Source: Lentilactobacillus dabitei (lineage in GTDB: Bacteria > Bacillota > Bacilli > Lactobacillales > Lactobacillaceae). Taken from it: 64,000 nucleotides of DNA. Positions 9,573 through 20,183 of the stretch are shown here, one piece after another. The stretch is from the NCBI RefSeq assembly GCF_019061365.1, contig NZ_JAHPPD010000001.1, positions 1 through 64,000 of the forward strand, written 5' to 3'. The position numbers were made by a program, and so were the translations under genes. The notes under the pieces were generated by a model. The model was not told the origin of the DNA. It worked only from the letters and a program-made list of their open reading frames with translations, and made no database searches. Numbering within the stretch: the stretch's first letter is position 1; every line of letters starts with the position of its first letter.

Positions 9573-10811
9573 TTATTTTTCTGCGTATAGCTTAACCATT
9601 TCGATGATCACATCAACAGCCTTTTCCATTGTTTGCTCAGAAACGTATTCAAAGCGACCATGCATGTTTTCGCCACCTGCAAATAAGTTTGGTGTTGGCA
9701 AGCCCATGAACGAAATCTTGGAGCCATCTGTTCCCCCACGAACTGGGAAAACGTGAGGTTTAACGCCGATGTTCTTCATTGCTTGTTCAGCAATCTCAAC
9801 GACCGTTGGATCCTTTTCAATAATTTCGCCCATATTGTAATATTGATCTTTTAACGTTACTTTGATTCGTTCAGAGCCAAATTCAGCATTCATACGGTCA
9901 GCAATTCCCTTGAAAAGCCGTTTCCGAGCTTCAAATCGATCACGGTCATGATCACGAATAATGTAAGCTAACTGAGTATGGTCAACGCTTCCTTCAAAAT
10001 CATAAATGTGGAAGAATCCCTGTCGGCCTTCGGTCCGTTCTGGGCGGTCAAATTCAGGTAACGCTTGATGGAAGTCAACACCCAATTGGATAGCATTAAC
10101 CATTACACCCTTTGCTTCAGCCGGATGAACGTCAGTCCCTTGAATTTCAACCTTCGCATCGGCAGCGTTAAAGGTTTCATAGTTCAAATCGCCTAATGGG
10201 CCACCATCAACTGTGTAGGCATAGTCAGCGCCAAAGTCCCTCACGTCGAAATGATCGGCACCAGTTCCAATTTCTTCATCCGGGCCAAAGCCAATCTTAA
10301 TGTCGCCATGCTTGATTTCTGGATGGGCCATCAAGTAAGTAAGAGCTGCAAGGATTTCTGAAACACCGGCCTTATCATCAGCTCCCAACAAGGTCGACCC
10401 ATCCGTTGTAATCAATGTATCCCCCTGGTATTTTTTGAGGCTTGGGAAAACTTTCGGATCCAAGGTATACTTACCTGCCTTGTCCAACGGAATCACAGAT
10501 TTGCCGTCATAGTTTTCAACAATTTGTGGGTTAATGTTTTCAGAATTAAAGTCCGCCGTATCGATGTGAGAAATGAATCCAACGGCCGGCACTTGTTGAC
10601 CGGTATTGGCAGGTAATGTTGCAAAAACGTAAGCACTCTGGTCATTGGTGTGAACGTTACTTAAGCCCATCTTTTCGAGCATTTCTTTCAATGTATTCAA
10701 AAATTTCGTTTCGCGATCAGAAGACGGAATGGTGGTTGAATTTGGGTCAGAACGACTGTTAACCTTGACGAAATCTAAAAAGTAGGCAATTAATTTAGGA
10801 TACTTTGACAT
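9573..10811 (-). CDS. pepT: Peptidase T, tripeptide aminopeptidase
   Basis: Zinc metallopeptidase of family M20B that removes N-terminal residues from tripeptides in the cytosol, a standard part of lactic acid bacterial peptide use. The 412-residue protein carries [11 protein letters not shown] (first metal His), the bridging Asp segment LLGADDKAG, the catalytic GPDEEIG and VDGGPLG. The ATG at 10811 is chosen over an in-frame GTG three codons upstream because AAAGGAG is eight bases before the ATG. It ends next to the CtsR box of clpB; no terminator hairpin was seen at its 3' end. Confidence 0.96.
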   Translation of the reverse strand: MSKYPKLIAYFLDFVKVNSRSDPNSTTIPSSDRETKFLNTLKEMLEKMGLSNVHTNDQSAYVFATLPANTGQQVPAVGFISHIDTADFNSENINPQIVENYDGKSVIPLDKAGKYTLDPKVFPSLKKYQGDTLITTDGSTLLGADDKAGVSEILAALTYLMAHPEIKHGDIKIGFGPDEEIGTGADHFDVRDFGADYAYTVDGGPLGDLNYETFNAADAKVEIQGTDVHPAEAKGVMVNAIQLGVDFHQALPEFDRPERTEGRQGFFHIYDFEGSVDHTQLAYIIRDHDRDRFEARKRLFKGIADRMNAEFGSERIKVTLKDQYYNMGEIIEKDPTVVEIAEQAMKNIGVKPHVFPVRGGTDGSKISFMGLPTPNLFAGGENMHGRFEYVSEQTMEKAVDVIIEMVKLYAEK

Positions 10812-10830
10812 TTTGAACACTCCTTTTGAG

Positions 10831-11946
10831 TTACATAAATGTGAATGGATCTGTATTTAATTTAGATTGAATCACTTGTAATGGCCAATTGTTTTCAGCT
10901 GTCCATTTTTCGAATAATTCAGCTAATTTAGGGATGCAAATACTTTCGATATGATGTCCGGGATCAACCACTGGTAAATCGGCGGCTAACATATCATGAC
11001 CGGTGTGATAATAAACATCACCCGTCACATAAACATCGGCGCCTTTTTGTTGAGCAAGGTTGAAAAATTTACCGCCATCGCCACCGAGAATTGCCACTTT
11101 TTTAACCAGCCGATTTAAGTCATTGGCAACAACCCGTAATCCGGTAACATTGAAAACGCGTTTACATTGTTCAACAAATTCTTTGAGAGTGATTGACTTT
11201 GGCAGATCTCCAACTCGTCCCATGGTGAAATGGTGCTTCTTATCCTCTAAGCGAATCAAATTATAAAGTGGCTTACTCAGGGGATGGACGTCAGCCAACG
11301 TTTTCAGCACATGGTTGAGATTCTTTTCTGGCACTTCGAACTCCAATCGGGAATCTTCCACTTCACGGGGTTCGCCGGCAGCCCCGATTGTTGGATCGGC
11401 CCCGGCTTTGGGAACATAATAGACCGTGCCATCAATTTCGTAAGTATAACCGGCAAACTGATCGCTGCTAACTTCAGCACCTGCATCGACCAACGACATT
11501 CGCACGGCTGTAGCATAGACTTTGGGAACCTGGACTGTTAGTCGAAAAACTGATTCAGCATAGCCGGGGACCAATCCTTCAAGATGATCCAATCCCAATG
11601 CCTGGGCCAGCCAATCGTTCATGCCGCCATCAGCAGAATCTAGATTGGTATGGGCAGCATAAACAGTGATGCCATGAGAAATTAGCTTGGCATACATCGC
11701 ATTCTGGGGCACATCCAAATCCAGATTTCGGGCCGGATGAAACATCACCGGATGATGGGCAAAAATGAAGTCCACGTGATTGGCAATGGCTTCATCTACG
11801 ACTTCTGGGCGAACATCCAAAGTGGTCATCACTTTGTGAATATCATGATTTAACGATCCAATTTGCAACCCAATCGGATCACGTTCCATCGCCAATTTTT
11901 GGGGTGCAAATTGTTCGAATCGATCGACTAATTGTTTCGCCTTCAT
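10831..11946 (-). CDS. Nif3-like dinuclear metal centre protein (YqfO type)
   Basis: A 371-residue member of the NIF3/YqfO family, which forms hexameric toroids with a dinuclear metal site. The molecular role is not settled, although GTP cyclohydrolase IB-like annotation is often transferred. Metal ligands are visible in [22 protein letters not shown] and the C-terminal VDPGHHIE. The length shows that the central PII/CutA-like insert of Gram-positive members is present (about residues 130-240). It overlaps trmK by one base (TGATG), so the two are translationally coupled, an arrangement common in Firmicutes after rpoD. Confidence 0.92.
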   Translation of the reverse strand: MKAKQLVDRFEQFAPQKLAMERDPIGLQIGSLNHDIHKVMTTLDVRPEVVDEAIANHVDFIFAHHPVMFHPARNLDLDVPQNAMYAKLISHGITVYAAHTNLDSADGGMNDWLAQALGLDHLEGLVPGYAESVFRLTVQVPKVYATAVRMSLVDAGAEVSSDQFAGYTYEIDGTVYYVPKAGADPTIGAAGEPREVEDSRLEFEVPEKNLNHVLKTLADVHPLSKPLYNLIRLEDKKHHFTMGRVGDLPKSITLKEFVEQCKRVFNVTGLRVVANDLNRLVKKVAILGGDGGKFFNLAQQKGADVYVTGDVYYHTGHDMLAADLPVVDPGHHIESICIPKLAELFEKWTAENNWPLQVIQSKLNTDPFTFM

Positions 11947-12641
11947 CAGGCAATCACTTCCTTTATCATTTGAACTTCAGCTCTGATAGCTGCCATTTTA
12001 GGGATATCTTCATGAGATGCTTTTTTCATATTGTTAAGGACTCTTTCCAGTAGTTTAATTTCACTCTGCCATTTTGCCACAAATATCGGCGATTTTTCCT
12101 TCATTAAGAATGGTCCAAACTTAAGTTCTCTGTCGGTATAGGCTAACTTGGTTGGCGCCTTGACTGCTGTGATAATCTCGTAAATATGATCATCCTCAGA
12201 TAAAATTTGTTCAGCCTTAATCTGGTACCGATGAGTCATCAACCAAGTTCGAACGACCCCTTCGCCAACATTCGGTTGGAGAATCAATTTTTCTTGGCCA
12301 GTCAACTTATCGTACCCGTTTTCTAAAATGTGGCTAATCAGATTGCCACCCATGCCGGCAATCGTAATCGCATCAATTTTGTCTGCAGGCTGGATGGCAT
12401 CAAGTCCATCAGCCAATCGCGGCTGCAAGACGGATAATAAGCCTTCCTTTTTAATTTCTGAAATCGCGTTTGAGAGCGGTCCTTTCGCCACTTCACCAAC
12501 AACCCCATAGGAAATAATATCGTTTTTGGCGAGGTGGATTGGTAAATACGCATGATCAGATCCAATATCAGCTAATCTGCTCCCGGGGTCGACGTGGTCA
12601 CTAACCGTTTGTAAGCGTTTCGATAAATGCGTGCTATTCAT
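11946..12641 (-). CDS. trmK: tRNA (adenine-22-N1)-methyltransferase
   Basis: A 231-residue class I SAM-dependent methyltransferase that makes m1A at position 22 of tRNA in Bacillus relatives. The SAM motif is LADIGSDHAYLPI (near residues 23-35), followed by GEVAKGPLSNA and the catalytic-region ITIAGMGGNLI. The C-terminal third is helical and charged, as in the family. The ATG follows TAGGAG. It lies downstream of rpoD beyond a terminator and directly before the nif3-like gene, the usual trmK-yqfO pairing. Confidence 0.93.
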   Translation of the reverse strand: MNSTHLSKRLQTVSDHVDPGSRLADIGSDHAYLPIHLAKNDIISYGVVGEVAKGPLSNAISEIKKEGLLSVLQPRLADGLDAIQPADKIDAITIAGMGGNLISHILENGYDKLTGQEKLILQPNVGEGVVRTWLMTHRYQIKAEQILSEDDHIYEIITAVKAPTKLAYTDRELKFGPFLMKEKSPIFVAKWQSEIKLLERVLNNMKKASHEDIPKMAAIRAEVQMIKEVIA

Positions 12642-12690
12642 AAATAACTCCTAAATTAGTTTATAGATTCATTATAATTTATAACCTGAC

Positions 12691-12741
12691 AAAAAAACAG
12701 GAGCCCATAAACAAAATTTGTCACTTTGTTATGAACGCCTG
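12691..12741 (-). terminator. Intrinsic terminator of the dnaG-rpoD unit
   Basis: On the minus strand a long imperfect stem runs from CAGGCGTTCATAACAAA to its partner ending in CTCCTG, followed by seven T. It lies 19 bases after the rpoD stop and separates rpoD from trmK. Confidence 0.85.
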
Positions 12742-12759
12742 CTGTTCTGTTGAATCAGA

Positions 12760-13941
12760 TTATTCCAAAAAATCTTTTAATTGCTTGCTACGTGATGGAT
12801 GACGGAGCTTCCGTAATGCTTTAGCTTCGATTTGACGAATCCGCTCACGGGTTACACCAAACACTTTTCCAACTTCTTCAAGGGTCCGAGTTCGACCGTC
12901 ATCAAGGCCGAAACGCAACCGTAAAACATTTTCTTCACGATCGGTTAACGTATCAAGAACACTTTCCAGCTGTTCCTTTAACAACTCATAAGCTGCATGG
13001 TCGGCTGGTGAAGTTGCATCTTGATCTTCGATGAAGTCACCCAAGTGAGAGTCATCCTCTTCACCAATTGGGGTTTCAAGCGAAACTGGTTCTTGGGCAA
13101 TCTTCAGAATTTCTCGAACCTTCTCTGTTGGCATGTCCATCTCAGCACCAATTTCTTCAGGCAATGGCTCACGGCCCAAGTCTTGAAGTAATTGCCGTTG
13201 GATTCGGATCAATTTGTTGATGGTTTCAACCATGTGAACTGGAATCCGAATTGTTCGAGCCTGGTCAGCAATGGCCCGGGTGATGGCTTGACGAATCCAC
13301 CAAGTGGCATAAGTTGAGAATTTGAATCCCTTCCGATAATCAAACTTCTCAACGGCCTTCATTAAGCCCATGTTACCTTCTTGAATCAAATCAAGGAACT
13401 GCATCCCCCGACCCACATAACGTTTGGCAATCGAAACCACCAACCGCAAGTTGGCTTCAGCTAGTTCCTGCTTAGCTTCTTCATCGCCATCTTCAATTCG
13501 TTTAGCAAGTGAAATTTCTTCGTCGGCACTTAAAAGTGATACCCGGCCAATCTCTTTAAGGTACATTCTAACCGGATCATTGATCTTAACACCAGTGGGC
13601 GCAGAAACATCAGAAAGTTCCTTCTTAGTAACCTTCTTAGCAGCGCCAATCGCACGTGGATCTGGCTCGCCATTTTCATCAACGACACTAATTCCTGAGT
13701 CTTCGATTTCTTCAAGGAGTCCTTCCATATCCTTTTCGTTCAAAGAATATGGTTCTTGGATTTTCTTCTGGAGTTCATCATAGGTAATATGACCAATTTG
13801 CTTATTCGCTTTAACAATTGCGTCAAATTCCTTTTTATACGGCTTAGCAGCTTTCTTTGCGGCCTTTGTCTTAGTTGATGCAGCCTTTTTGCTTGTAGTT
13901 GCCTTTGTTACCTTTACCTTGCTTGTTTTTTTGTTAGCCAT
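12760..13941 (-). CDS. rpoD: RNA polymerase primary sigma factor
   Basis: The vegetative sigma factor (SigA) that recognises the TTGACA/TATAAT promoters visible in this window. The 393-residue protein starts with a Lys/Ala-rich basic segment (1-35), then region 1.2 ([11 protein letters not shown]), region 2 with the core-binding and melting sequences ([31 protein letters not shown]), region 3, and region 4 with the -35 helix-turn-helix ([20 protein letters not shown]). The ATG at 13941 follows AGGAGG by seven bases; a TTG one codon before is also in frame. It sits 17 bases after dnaG, the conserved dnaG-sigA arrangement. Confidence 0.98.
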   Translation of the reverse strand: MANKKTSKVKVTKATTSKKAASTKTKAAKKAAKPYKKEFDAIVKANKQIGHITYDELQKKIQEPYSLNEKDMEGLLEEIEDSGISVVDENGEPDPRAIGAAKKVTKKELSDVSAPTGVKINDPVRMYLKEIGRVSLLSADEEISLAKRIEDGDEEAKQELAEANLRLVVSIAKRYVGRGMQFLDLIQEGNMGLMKAVEKFDYRKGFKFSTYATWWIRQAITRAIADQARTIRIPVHMVETINKLIRIQRQLLQDLGREPLPEEIGAEMDMPTEKVREILKIAQEPVSLETPIGEEDDSHLGDFIEDQDATSPADHAAYELLKEQLESVLDTLTDREENVLRLRFGLDDGRTRTLEEVGKVFGVTRERIRQIEAKALRKLRHPSRSKQLKDFLE

Positions 13942-13958
13942 CAAAATGCCTCCTGAAG

Positions 13959-15785
13959 TTAGACTTGTTGCTTCGTTCTCTTTTGTTGCTCAAGTTTGAT
14001 AATTTCAATCATTAATTCTTTTTGTTTGTCAACATCGCCAATCTTCGTTGCTTGTTTCAATTCGGTTCGCCTTTGCTTCAACTTGGCGTCTACGGGTGCC
14101 TGATGCATCAACACATTGACACAGTTATCAATTTCTTGATCGCTGGGTTGATCTGGTAATTCAAGCATTTCAATATCAATTAACAAGCTTTGCAGTGAAT
14201 TTTCCGTGATGAGATTACTAAACGCAGCCACATTATAATCGCTGTATTTGGTGAAATAGCCCTCTGCTAATAGATACAACATTTGAAATTTTTCATCAAC
14301 AAACGCAAATCCGGCGATATTACTGACTTTCAACCAAACATCATGATAATGGAGCATTCGATTAAGCAGTTGCATTTCTGCAACCTGCACTTTAGTTAAA
14401 TGCTTTGTCTGCCTTGGCCGAATGGGGGGATTAGGCTGTTGATACTGATTAGTCGAAACCGATGGCGTTCGCTTTAATAACGGCATCAACTGCTGTTGCA
14501 ACAACTTCTTCTCCACCGAAAATTCATCCGCCAACCGATTCAGATAAAGATCCCTCGAAATGCTGGAGTCCACTTTGCTAATTAATTTGACTGCTTCAGC
14601 GATATAGTTGCTCTGGTCAACTTCAGAATTCAAATTGTATTGCTTTTTCAAGTAGCTCAATTCAAATTCAATGGGTGCCTGGGCGTGAGTGAGCAACTCC
14701 TTAAAGGGATCGGCGCCTTTACTGCGAATGAATTCGTCGGGGTCCATACCATCGGGAACCGTGACAACCTTGATACCCATACTGTTATCATGCTCACCGA
14801 ATTCATCAATGGCGCGTTTAATGGCTTTTTGTCCAGGAATATCACCATCGTAGCAAATAATAACATCCCGCGTAATCCGTTTGATATCATAAATTTGCTG
14901 TTCAGTAAGACTAGTGCCCATCGAGGCAATCCCAGACTTAATGCCAGCTTGATACGCTGTAATCACATCCATAAAGCCTTCAAACAACAAGGCAGGTTGC
15001 TGGCTTCGAATGTTTGCCCGCGCTAAATCCAGGTTAAAGAGGATTTTGCGTTTATTAAACGTTTCGGTTTCCGGACTATTCAGGTACTTTGGCATATCTG
15101 GATTCTTCGTCAGCATCCGGCCGGAAAAGCCAACCGTTTGCCCGCCACCATTTCGAATCGGATACATCACCCGATCAACAAAACGATCGCGCAAGTTACC
15201 ATCCTGATCCTCAGAAAACAGCCCCGTTTTGCGTAGCAGCTGATAATCAACCTTGCGTTCATCGAAAAATGGCTTCAACAATCGTTGGACAGGCGCATAT
15301 CCAAGCTTGTAGGTGGCAATCGTTTCATCAGTAATTCCCCGTTTGTGGAGATAATCCAACGCCGGTTGTCCCATCTTGGTGTTTGTCAAAATATGATTAT
15401 ATAACTTGACTGTCTGCTCATGGAGATCAATCAATTGCTTTTGTTGTGAATTCTCATTAGCAGATGGGTCATTCGAATGATCCGCAAAATACTTCTTATC
15501 TAAAGGAATATTTTCGAGTTGGGCAACTTCATTAACGGCTTCTGGGAATGAAATATTCTTTAACTCCATTAAGAACTTGAATACATTTCCGCCGCGGCCA
15601 CAACTGAAACAATGAAAAATCTGCTTATCCTCCGAAACTGAAAAAGACGGGGTCCGCTCTTCATGGAACGGACAGAGGCCAAATAAATTCTTGCCAGACT
15701 GTTTCAATTGAACGTACTGAGAAACAACATCAACTATGTTGACCTGTGATCTAACTTGCTCAATCACATCTTCTGGGATCTTGAT
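13959..15785 (-). CDS. dnaG: DNA primase, apparently starting at AUC
   Basis: Makes RNA primers for DNA replication. Visible are the N-terminal CHC2 zinc finger ([11 protein letters not shown] and CFSCGRGG), the TOPRIM core ([20 protein letters not shown]) and a helicase-binding C-terminal region. The start is unusual. The first ordinary start codon in frame is a GTG at 15839, but that GTG is the 3' arm of the intrinsic terminator behind glyS and has no ribosome binding site. A strong GGGAGG lies at 15795-15800, nine bases before an ATC at 15785, giving a protein beginning (M)[10 protein letters not shown] as expected for the family. No ATG, GTG or TTG lies between. An AUC start (608 residues) or a sequencing error at this codon are the two readings. 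Confidence 0.93.
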   Translation of the reverse strand: MKIPEDVIEQVRSQVNIVDVVSQYVQLKQSGKNLFGLCPFHEERTPSFSVSEDKQIFHCFSCGRGGNVFKFLMELKNISFPEAVNEVAQLENIPLDKKYFADHSNDPSANENSQQKQLIDLHEQTVKLYNHILTNTKMGQPALDYLHKRGITDETIATYKLGYAPVQRLLKPFFDERKVDYQLLRKTGLFSEDQDGNLRDRFVDRVMYPIRNGGGQTVGFSGRMLTKNPDMPKYLNSPETETFNKRKILFNLDLARANIRSQQPALLFEGFMDVITAYQAGIKSGIASMGTSLTEQQIYDIKRITRDVIICYDGDIPGQKAIKRAIDEFGEHDNSMGIKVVTVPDGMDPDEFIRSKGADPFKELLTHAQAPIEFELSYLKKQYNLNSEVDQSNYIAEAVKLISKVDSSISRDLYLNRLADEFSVEKKLLQQQLMPLLKRTPSVSTNQYQQPNPPIRPRQTKHLTKVQVAEMQLLNRMLHYHDVWLKVSNIAGFAFVDEKFQMLYLLAEGYFTKYSDYNVAAFSNLITENSLQSLLIDIEMLELPDQPSDQEIDNCVNVLMHQAPVDAKLKQRRTELKQATKIGDVDKQKELMIEIIKLEQQKRTKQQV

Positions 15786-15827
15786 AGTCTTTCGCCTCCC
15801 ATCTTTAAAAGCCGTATAAATACCGGC

Positions 15828-15852
15828 AAAAAGCCGCACCCAAGAGTGCGAC
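15828..15852 (-). terminator. Intrinsic terminator between glyS and dnaG
   Basis: On the minus strand GTCGCAC (15846-15852) pairs with GTGCGGC (15833-15839) around a six-base loop and is followed by TTTTT. It lies about 70 bases after the glyS stop and only some 30 bases before the dnaG ribosome binding site, so dnaG/rpoD transcripts either read through it or start very close by. A TTGACA hexamer (15894-15899) lies upstream, but no well-spaced -10 is evident. Confidence 0.8.
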
Positions 15853-15920
15853 TCATTGTCTTAGCGATACGTGATTAAATACTATCATACAATGTCAATT
15901 AGTACAATCATAAGCACTCA

Positions 15921-18002
15921 TTATCCCTTGACAACCAATTTATCCAAATCACCTAAGAACATAATCATGTTGGCAATCATTGTCAACTGACGAAGCCGGT
16001 TATTCCTCAGCTTTTCATCCTTAGCCATGATCATTGTAGCGTCAAAATAAGTGTTAATTTCATCTTTAAGCCCTGCTAGCCGTTTAAAATCGGCTTCAGC
16101 AGTCAAGTCTGTGTAACCATCTGCAGCCTTGGCCACAGCATCATGAAGTGACTTTTCGGAATCATTCTCAAACAAACTTGGGTCAACCGTCAAATCATCA
16201 CTGCCAAATGAACCCTTTTTAGCGATCCGTTGAACCCGGGTCAGTGACTCAATGACCTCCTTGAAGTCACGATCATCACTGTGATTTTGCAAGGCCTTGC
16301 CACTAGCAATGTTAAAGACAATGTTGGTATGTGATCCAGAGGTAACGGCATCTGAAATATCATAACGAATACCTAAGTCATCAAGGAACTGTTTGATTCG
16401 ATCCTTAATAAAGTCATCAATCGCTGAAACCCGTCCGCTCATATCCAAATCAGGGGCAACGTTTTGCTGTTTCTGCAACTCAATCACTTTGTTCAACGTT
16501 GAAGTTAAATCAAATTTCCAGTTCTTGTTAGAAACGATTCGAACAATCCCAGTTGCTTGACGACGTAAGGCATAGGGATCGTTTGAGCCACTTGGGATCA
16601 TCCCGGCGGCAAAGAACGTTAAAATGCTATCCAATTTATCGGCAATCGACAAAATTGAACCAATATCTGATTGAGGTAAATCGCCGTTTGCTGAGATTGG
16701 CATGTAGTGTTCGGAAATTGCTTTGGCAACCGCCTCGGATTCGCCATTTAGCAACGCATATTTTTCACCCATTACACCTTGGAGTTCGGCAAACTCGCCA
16801 ACCATGCCGGTAACTAAATCAAATTTGTAAATTTCAGCTGCCCGCTTCAAATCTTTGAGTTGGTCGTCAGAAAGGCTGAATAATTGGCCAAAGTAATGTG
16901 AAATAACTTGCACTCGCTGCATTTTGTCATACATTGTCGAAATTTTGTCATGGAAGCTGACCTTTTTCAGACGTTCCACATAATCAGCAATTGACTTCTT
17001 TTGATCTTCTTGATAGAAGAACATGGCATCTTCCAGACGGGCAGTTAAAACTTTTTCATTTCCTTGAACCACGTTCTGCAAGTCATAATCATTCCCGTTT
17101 CGGACGGAAACAAAATGAGGAAGTAATTTGCCTTCTTGATTAGTTACATAGAAGAAACGCTGATGATCTTTCATCGAGGTAATCAGGACTTCATCTGGGA
17201 TTTTGAGGTATTTGTCATCAAACTTACCCGCAAATGCGGTTGGCCATTCAACCAGGTTATTAACCTCTTCCAATAAATCAGGATCCAGATTGATCTTCCA
17301 GTTGTTGTCTTGGGCAATCTTCTGAATCTGCTTGGTGATCATTTCTTTTCGTTTATCAGCATCGGCAACGACAAATTGTTCAGTCAACTTTTCTTCGTAT
17401 TCATCTGCGTTTACCAATTCAACATCTTTACCAAGGAAGCGATGTCCAGAAGTAATGCGATCAGTTGTCACGTCAAGGATCTTAAAGGGAACAACCTGAT
17501 CGTTAAGTAAGGCGACCAGCCATTTGATCGGTCGGACATATTCAAATGAATAGTTCCCCCACTTCATCATCGTTGGGAAAGTCATTGCAGTAATAACGTC
17601 TTTCATCCCGGTTAAAATCTCGTCGACAGGTTTACCAGCAATGTGTTTTTCAACGAAAACGTATTGTGTCCCTTTAACATCCTTAAACGTGATGTCATCC
17701 GTGGTAGCGCCTTGCCCTCTTGAGAAACCAATCGCAGCCTTCGTCCAGTTACCGTCAGCATCTTGAGCAATCTTTTTTGCGGGTCCTTTGACGGATTTAT
17801 CAATATCTGGCTGCTTATCAGCTAACTCCGTTATATAAAGAGCCAACCGCCGAGGGGTGCTAAAAGTCTTAATGTTGGCAAATGTAATTCGTTGTGCTTT
17901 AAGAAAATCGGTTGCCCGTTTTTTGAGTTGATTAATGCTTGGCGTCACAACATGGGCAGGGATTTCTTCCAAACCGATTTCCAGTAAGAAATTGTTAGCC
18001 AT
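15921..18002 (-). CDS. glyS: Glycyl-tRNA synthetase beta subunit
   Basis: Large subunit of the bacterial heterotetrameric (alpha2beta2) glycyl-tRNA synthetase, needed for tRNA binding and charging. The 693 residues match the usual length (about 690). The N-terminus [19 protein letters not shown] is typical, an HD-like region lies centrally (AEIYKFDLVTGMVGEFAELQ), and the C-terminus resembles a DALR anticodon-binding domain. It begins within the glyQ stop codon (TAATG, one-base overlap), so the subunits are translationally coupled, and the pair is controlled by the T-box leader ahead of glyQ. Confidence 0.97.
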   Translation of the reverse strand: MANNFLLEIGLEEIPAHVVTPSINQLKKRATDFLKAQRITFANIKTFSTPRRLALYITELADKQPDIDKSVKGPAKKIAQDADGNWTKAAIGFSRGQGATTDDITFKDVKGTQYVFVEKHIAGKPVDEILTGMKDVITAMTFPTMMKWGNYSFEYVRPIKWLVALLNDQVVPFKILDVTTDRITSGHRFLGKDVELVNADEYEEKLTEQFVVADADKRKEMITKQIQKIAQDNNWKINLDPDLLEEVNNLVEWPTAFAGKFDDKYLKIPDEVLITSMKDHQRFFYVTNQEGKLLPHFVSVRNGNDYDLQNVVQGNEKVLTARLEDAMFFYQEDQKKSIADYVERLKKVSFHDKISTMYDKMQRVQVISHYFGQLFSLSDDQLKDLKRAAEIYKFDLVTGMVGEFAELQGVMGEKYALLNGESEAVAKAISEHYMPISANGDLPQSDIGSILSIADKLDSILTFFAAGMIPSGSNDPYALRRQATGIVRIVSNKNWKFDLTSTLNKVIELQKQQNVAPDLDMSGRVSAIDDFIKDRIKQFLDDLGIRYDISDAVTSGSHTNIVFNIASGKALQNHSDDRDFKEVIESLTRVQRIAKKGSFGSDDLTVDPSLFENDSEKSLHDAVAKAADGYTDLTAEADFKRLAGLKDEINTYFDATMIMAKDEKLRNNRLRQLTMIANMIMFLGDLDKLVVKG

Positions 18003-18928
18003 TATTTTTCCTCCGTTTCGTCTTTGAGTAGTTCTTGACGTTTCTTCTCGTCTTTAATCAACGGGAATCCTCGACGTTTTCTAGCGGCAACAAATTCCTT
18101 GGCGACCCGCCGGGCTAAATTGCGAATTCGGGATAGATAACCAGCTCGTTCGGTAACTGACACAGCGCCGCGAGCATCCAAAAGATTAAACGTATGACTG
18201 CACTTCAAAATGTAGTCATAAGCAGGATGAACAAGGCTTTGATCCAATAAGCGCTTGGCTTCATGTTCATACTCATTGAAATGCTTCAACAGCATTTCTT
18301 GGTCACTAACCTCAAAGCTGTACTTGGAATGTTCATATTCAGGTTCTTTGAAGATATCACCGTAAAGAACATCGTCTGACCATTCCAAATCAAATACAGA
18401 GTTGACGTTTTGAATGTACGACGAGAGCCGCTCCAAACCATAAGTAATTTCAGATGCAACGGGATCCATTTCGAGGCCCCCAACGATTTGGAAATATGTA
18501 AACTGGGTAATTTCCATTCCGTCTAGCCAAACTTCCCAACCAACACCGGCACATCCCATCGAAGGGTTTTCCCAGTTATCTTCAACAAAACGGATGTCAT
18601 GTTCCAAGGGATTAATACCAAGTTCCTTCAAACTGTTCAGATAAAGTTCCTGAATATTTTCTGGTGAAGGCTTCATAATAACTTGAAACTGATGATGTTG
18701 ATACAGCCGGTTCGGGTTTTCACCATAACGGCCATCAGCTGGTCGTCTGGAAGGTTCAACATAAGCGGCATTCCATGGCTCTGGGCCAATTGCCCGCAAG
18801 AACGTGTAAGGACTCATTGTTCCAGCCCCTTTTTCGGTATCGTATGCCTGCATTAACATACATCCTTGAGCTGCCCAATACTTTTGCAGCCGCAGGATAA
18901 TTTCTTGAACTGATAGTTTTTCAGTCAT
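18002..18928 (-). CDS. glyQ: Glycyl-tRNA synthetase alpha subunit
   Basis: Catalytic class II subunit of the alpha2beta2 glycyl-tRNA synthetase. Signature segments include [40 protein letters not shown] and [20 protein letters not shown]. The ATG at 18928, preceded by AGGAGG at the proper distance, gives 308 residues beginning [10 protein letters not shown], the normal size. A longer frame reaching upstream runs into the T-box terminator and is not coding. First gene of the glyQ-glyS pair. Confidence 0.97.
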   Translation of the reverse strand: MTEKLSVQEIILRLQKYWAAQGCMLMQAYDTEKGAGTMSPYTFLRAIGPEPWNAAYVEPSRRPADGRYGENPNRLYQHHQFQVIMKPSPENIQELYLNSLKELGINPLEHDIRFVEDNWENPSMGCAGVGWEVWLDGMEITQFTYFQIVGGLEMDPVASEITYGLERLSSYIQNVNSVFDLEWSDDVLYGDIFKEPEYEHSKYSFEVSDQEMLLKHFNEYEHEAKRLLDQSLVHPAYDYILKCSHTFNLLDARGAVSVTERAGYLSRIRNLARRVAKEFVAARKRRGFPLIKDEKKRQELLKDETEEK

Positions 18929-18952
18929 CAATATTCCTCCTAGTTTAATCAC

Positions 18953-19176
18953 AAAAAAATCCCTATGTTTAAAAGCTATACTTAGCCACTTAAACATAGG
19001 GACGAGTCAATCGCGGTTCCACCCTACTTCTGGTAAATTATTACCAGCACTTAATTGTTCAGCTCAAAAAGCGCCATCTAATTGATCAGTTTGAACTGGC
19101 TCTCACTTACCCAGTCTCGTTGGACAAAATCATCAATCAGTTTCTTTTCTCATTGCCGAATTATTTATTTCAGAAA
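18953..19176 (-). promoter_or_regulatory. T-box riboswitch leader of glyQS, specifier GGC
   Basis: The minus strand carries the T-box core AGGGTGGAACCGCG (plus positions 19012-19025), followed by a strong terminator whose 12-base arms (CCCTATGTTTAA and its complement) end in seven T at 18953-18959. Uncharged tRNA-Gly pairing should favour the antiterminator. The 3' side of stem I reads ATGGCGCTTTTTGAG; the Gly codon GGC is at 19073-19075. The same frame in the hisS-aspS leader reads GTGACACTTTTTGAG, supporting this as the specifier position. Confidence 0.93.
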
Positions 19177-19178
19177 TA

Positions 19179-19207
19179 ATCATAGTTGACATTAAAACGA
19201 TTGTCAA
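19179..19207 (-). promoter_or_regulatory. Promoter of glyQS
   Basis: On the minus strand TTGACA (19202-19207) and TATGAT (19179-19184) are separated by exactly 17 bases, just downstream of the recO stop. Transcription would start near 19172, at the beginning of the T-box leader. Confidence 0.85.
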
Positions 19208-19218
19208 CGCAGCTTACA

Positions 19219-19980
19219 TCAAATTTTGAATTTACCCAGTTGATCAATGAATCGTTTGCTTTTGGGAACCACCCCGACGCTTCGCTGATAGATTTGGTCT
19301 AAAACTTGTCGTAATAACTTTTTGGTTTTGTCACCTACTGCAATGTGCGCTAATTTTGATAAATCCACAACCGAAAATAACCTCAAGTAATAAATGGTTC
19401 TCGCGTCCAGATGCATTCGGTAAGGATCCTTGTCCCAGTGATTTTTGCATAGCAAGCCACCATACGCCTCGGAATAGTCAAACGGCAAATCTCGCCGATG
19501 ACAGATCACACAGTCAACCCAATTAGGGGCAACCCCAAAGGCTTGAAGCAATTGAACTTCAAAGATATTTGTGATAATTTCTGCGTCGAAGCCTTCATCA
19601 ATCAGTTTCAACCCCATTAACAACTTGTCGTACCAAACAGCTATGGGCTCACCGTCGTGAAATGCCAGATCGATTAATGACATTGTGTAAGTTGCATAAG
19701 CATTCTTAGTGATATCTTCAGCGATCTGATTAAAGTGTTCAACATGTTTGCCGTCATTGATGTATGACAAGCCATCATCTTTGATGTCGCCACCGTACAA
19801 GCCATATGTAAACGGTAAAATCGCCGCCCGCATTTTGAAGCGAGGTCGCTTGGCACCACGGACCAAAAACATTTTCTTCCCAAATTCACGGGTCAAAAAT
19901 TTCACCAAAAGGTCATGTTCACGGTAGGGCTTGGTGTAAAGTAAAATTCCATTAAAATCTGTGATTTGGCCTTTGGACAT
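19219..19980 (-). CDS. recO: DNA repair protein RecO
   Basis: Recombination mediator that with RecR loads RecA at gaps (RecFOR pathway). The 253 residues show the N-terminal OB fold (ITDFNGILLYTKPYREHDLLV), a central helical part and a zinc-binding-type segment CVICHRRDLPF ... GGLLCKNHW in the C-terminal half. The ATG is preceded by GAGGTGAT. It lies 305 bases downstream of era, a conserved neighbour in Firmicutes, and just before the glyQS promoter. Confidence 0.95.
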   Translation of the reverse strand: MSKGQITDFNGILLYTKPYREHDLLVKFLTREFGKKMFLVRGAKRPRFKMRAAILPFTYGLYGGDIKDDGLSYINDGKHVEHFNQIAEDITKNAYATYTMSLIDLAFHDGEPIAVWYDKLLMGLKLIDEGFDAEIITNIFEVQLLQAFGVAPNWVDCVICHRRDLPFDYSEAYGGLLCKNHWDKDPYRMHLDARTIYYLRLFSVVDLSKLAHIAVGDKTKKLLRQVLDQIYQRSVGVVPKSKRFIDQLGKFKI

Positions 19981-20183
19981 GAAATCACCTCAGAACGCGA
20001 TAATAAGTGCTTTGATCCCGGAATGTAAGGAAAAATTAATTACTTCCATTTTGGAATGATTGATTTCTAGCTTACATGGTTGAGATCAGCCTCCTGGTGC
20101 ACATTTTTGTTAGGCAAAATAGGACAGCTTCAACCAACATTGAAAAAAGGTAAAGTTGCGTCTACATAGAATAGATTAGCTGT

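Noticed and set aside
15786-15839. N-terminal extension of DnaG from a GTG at 15839
   Set aside because: The GTG lies in the 3' arm of an intrinsic terminator, lacks a ribosome binding site, and the added residues are not primase-like; the strong GGGAGG is downstream of it.
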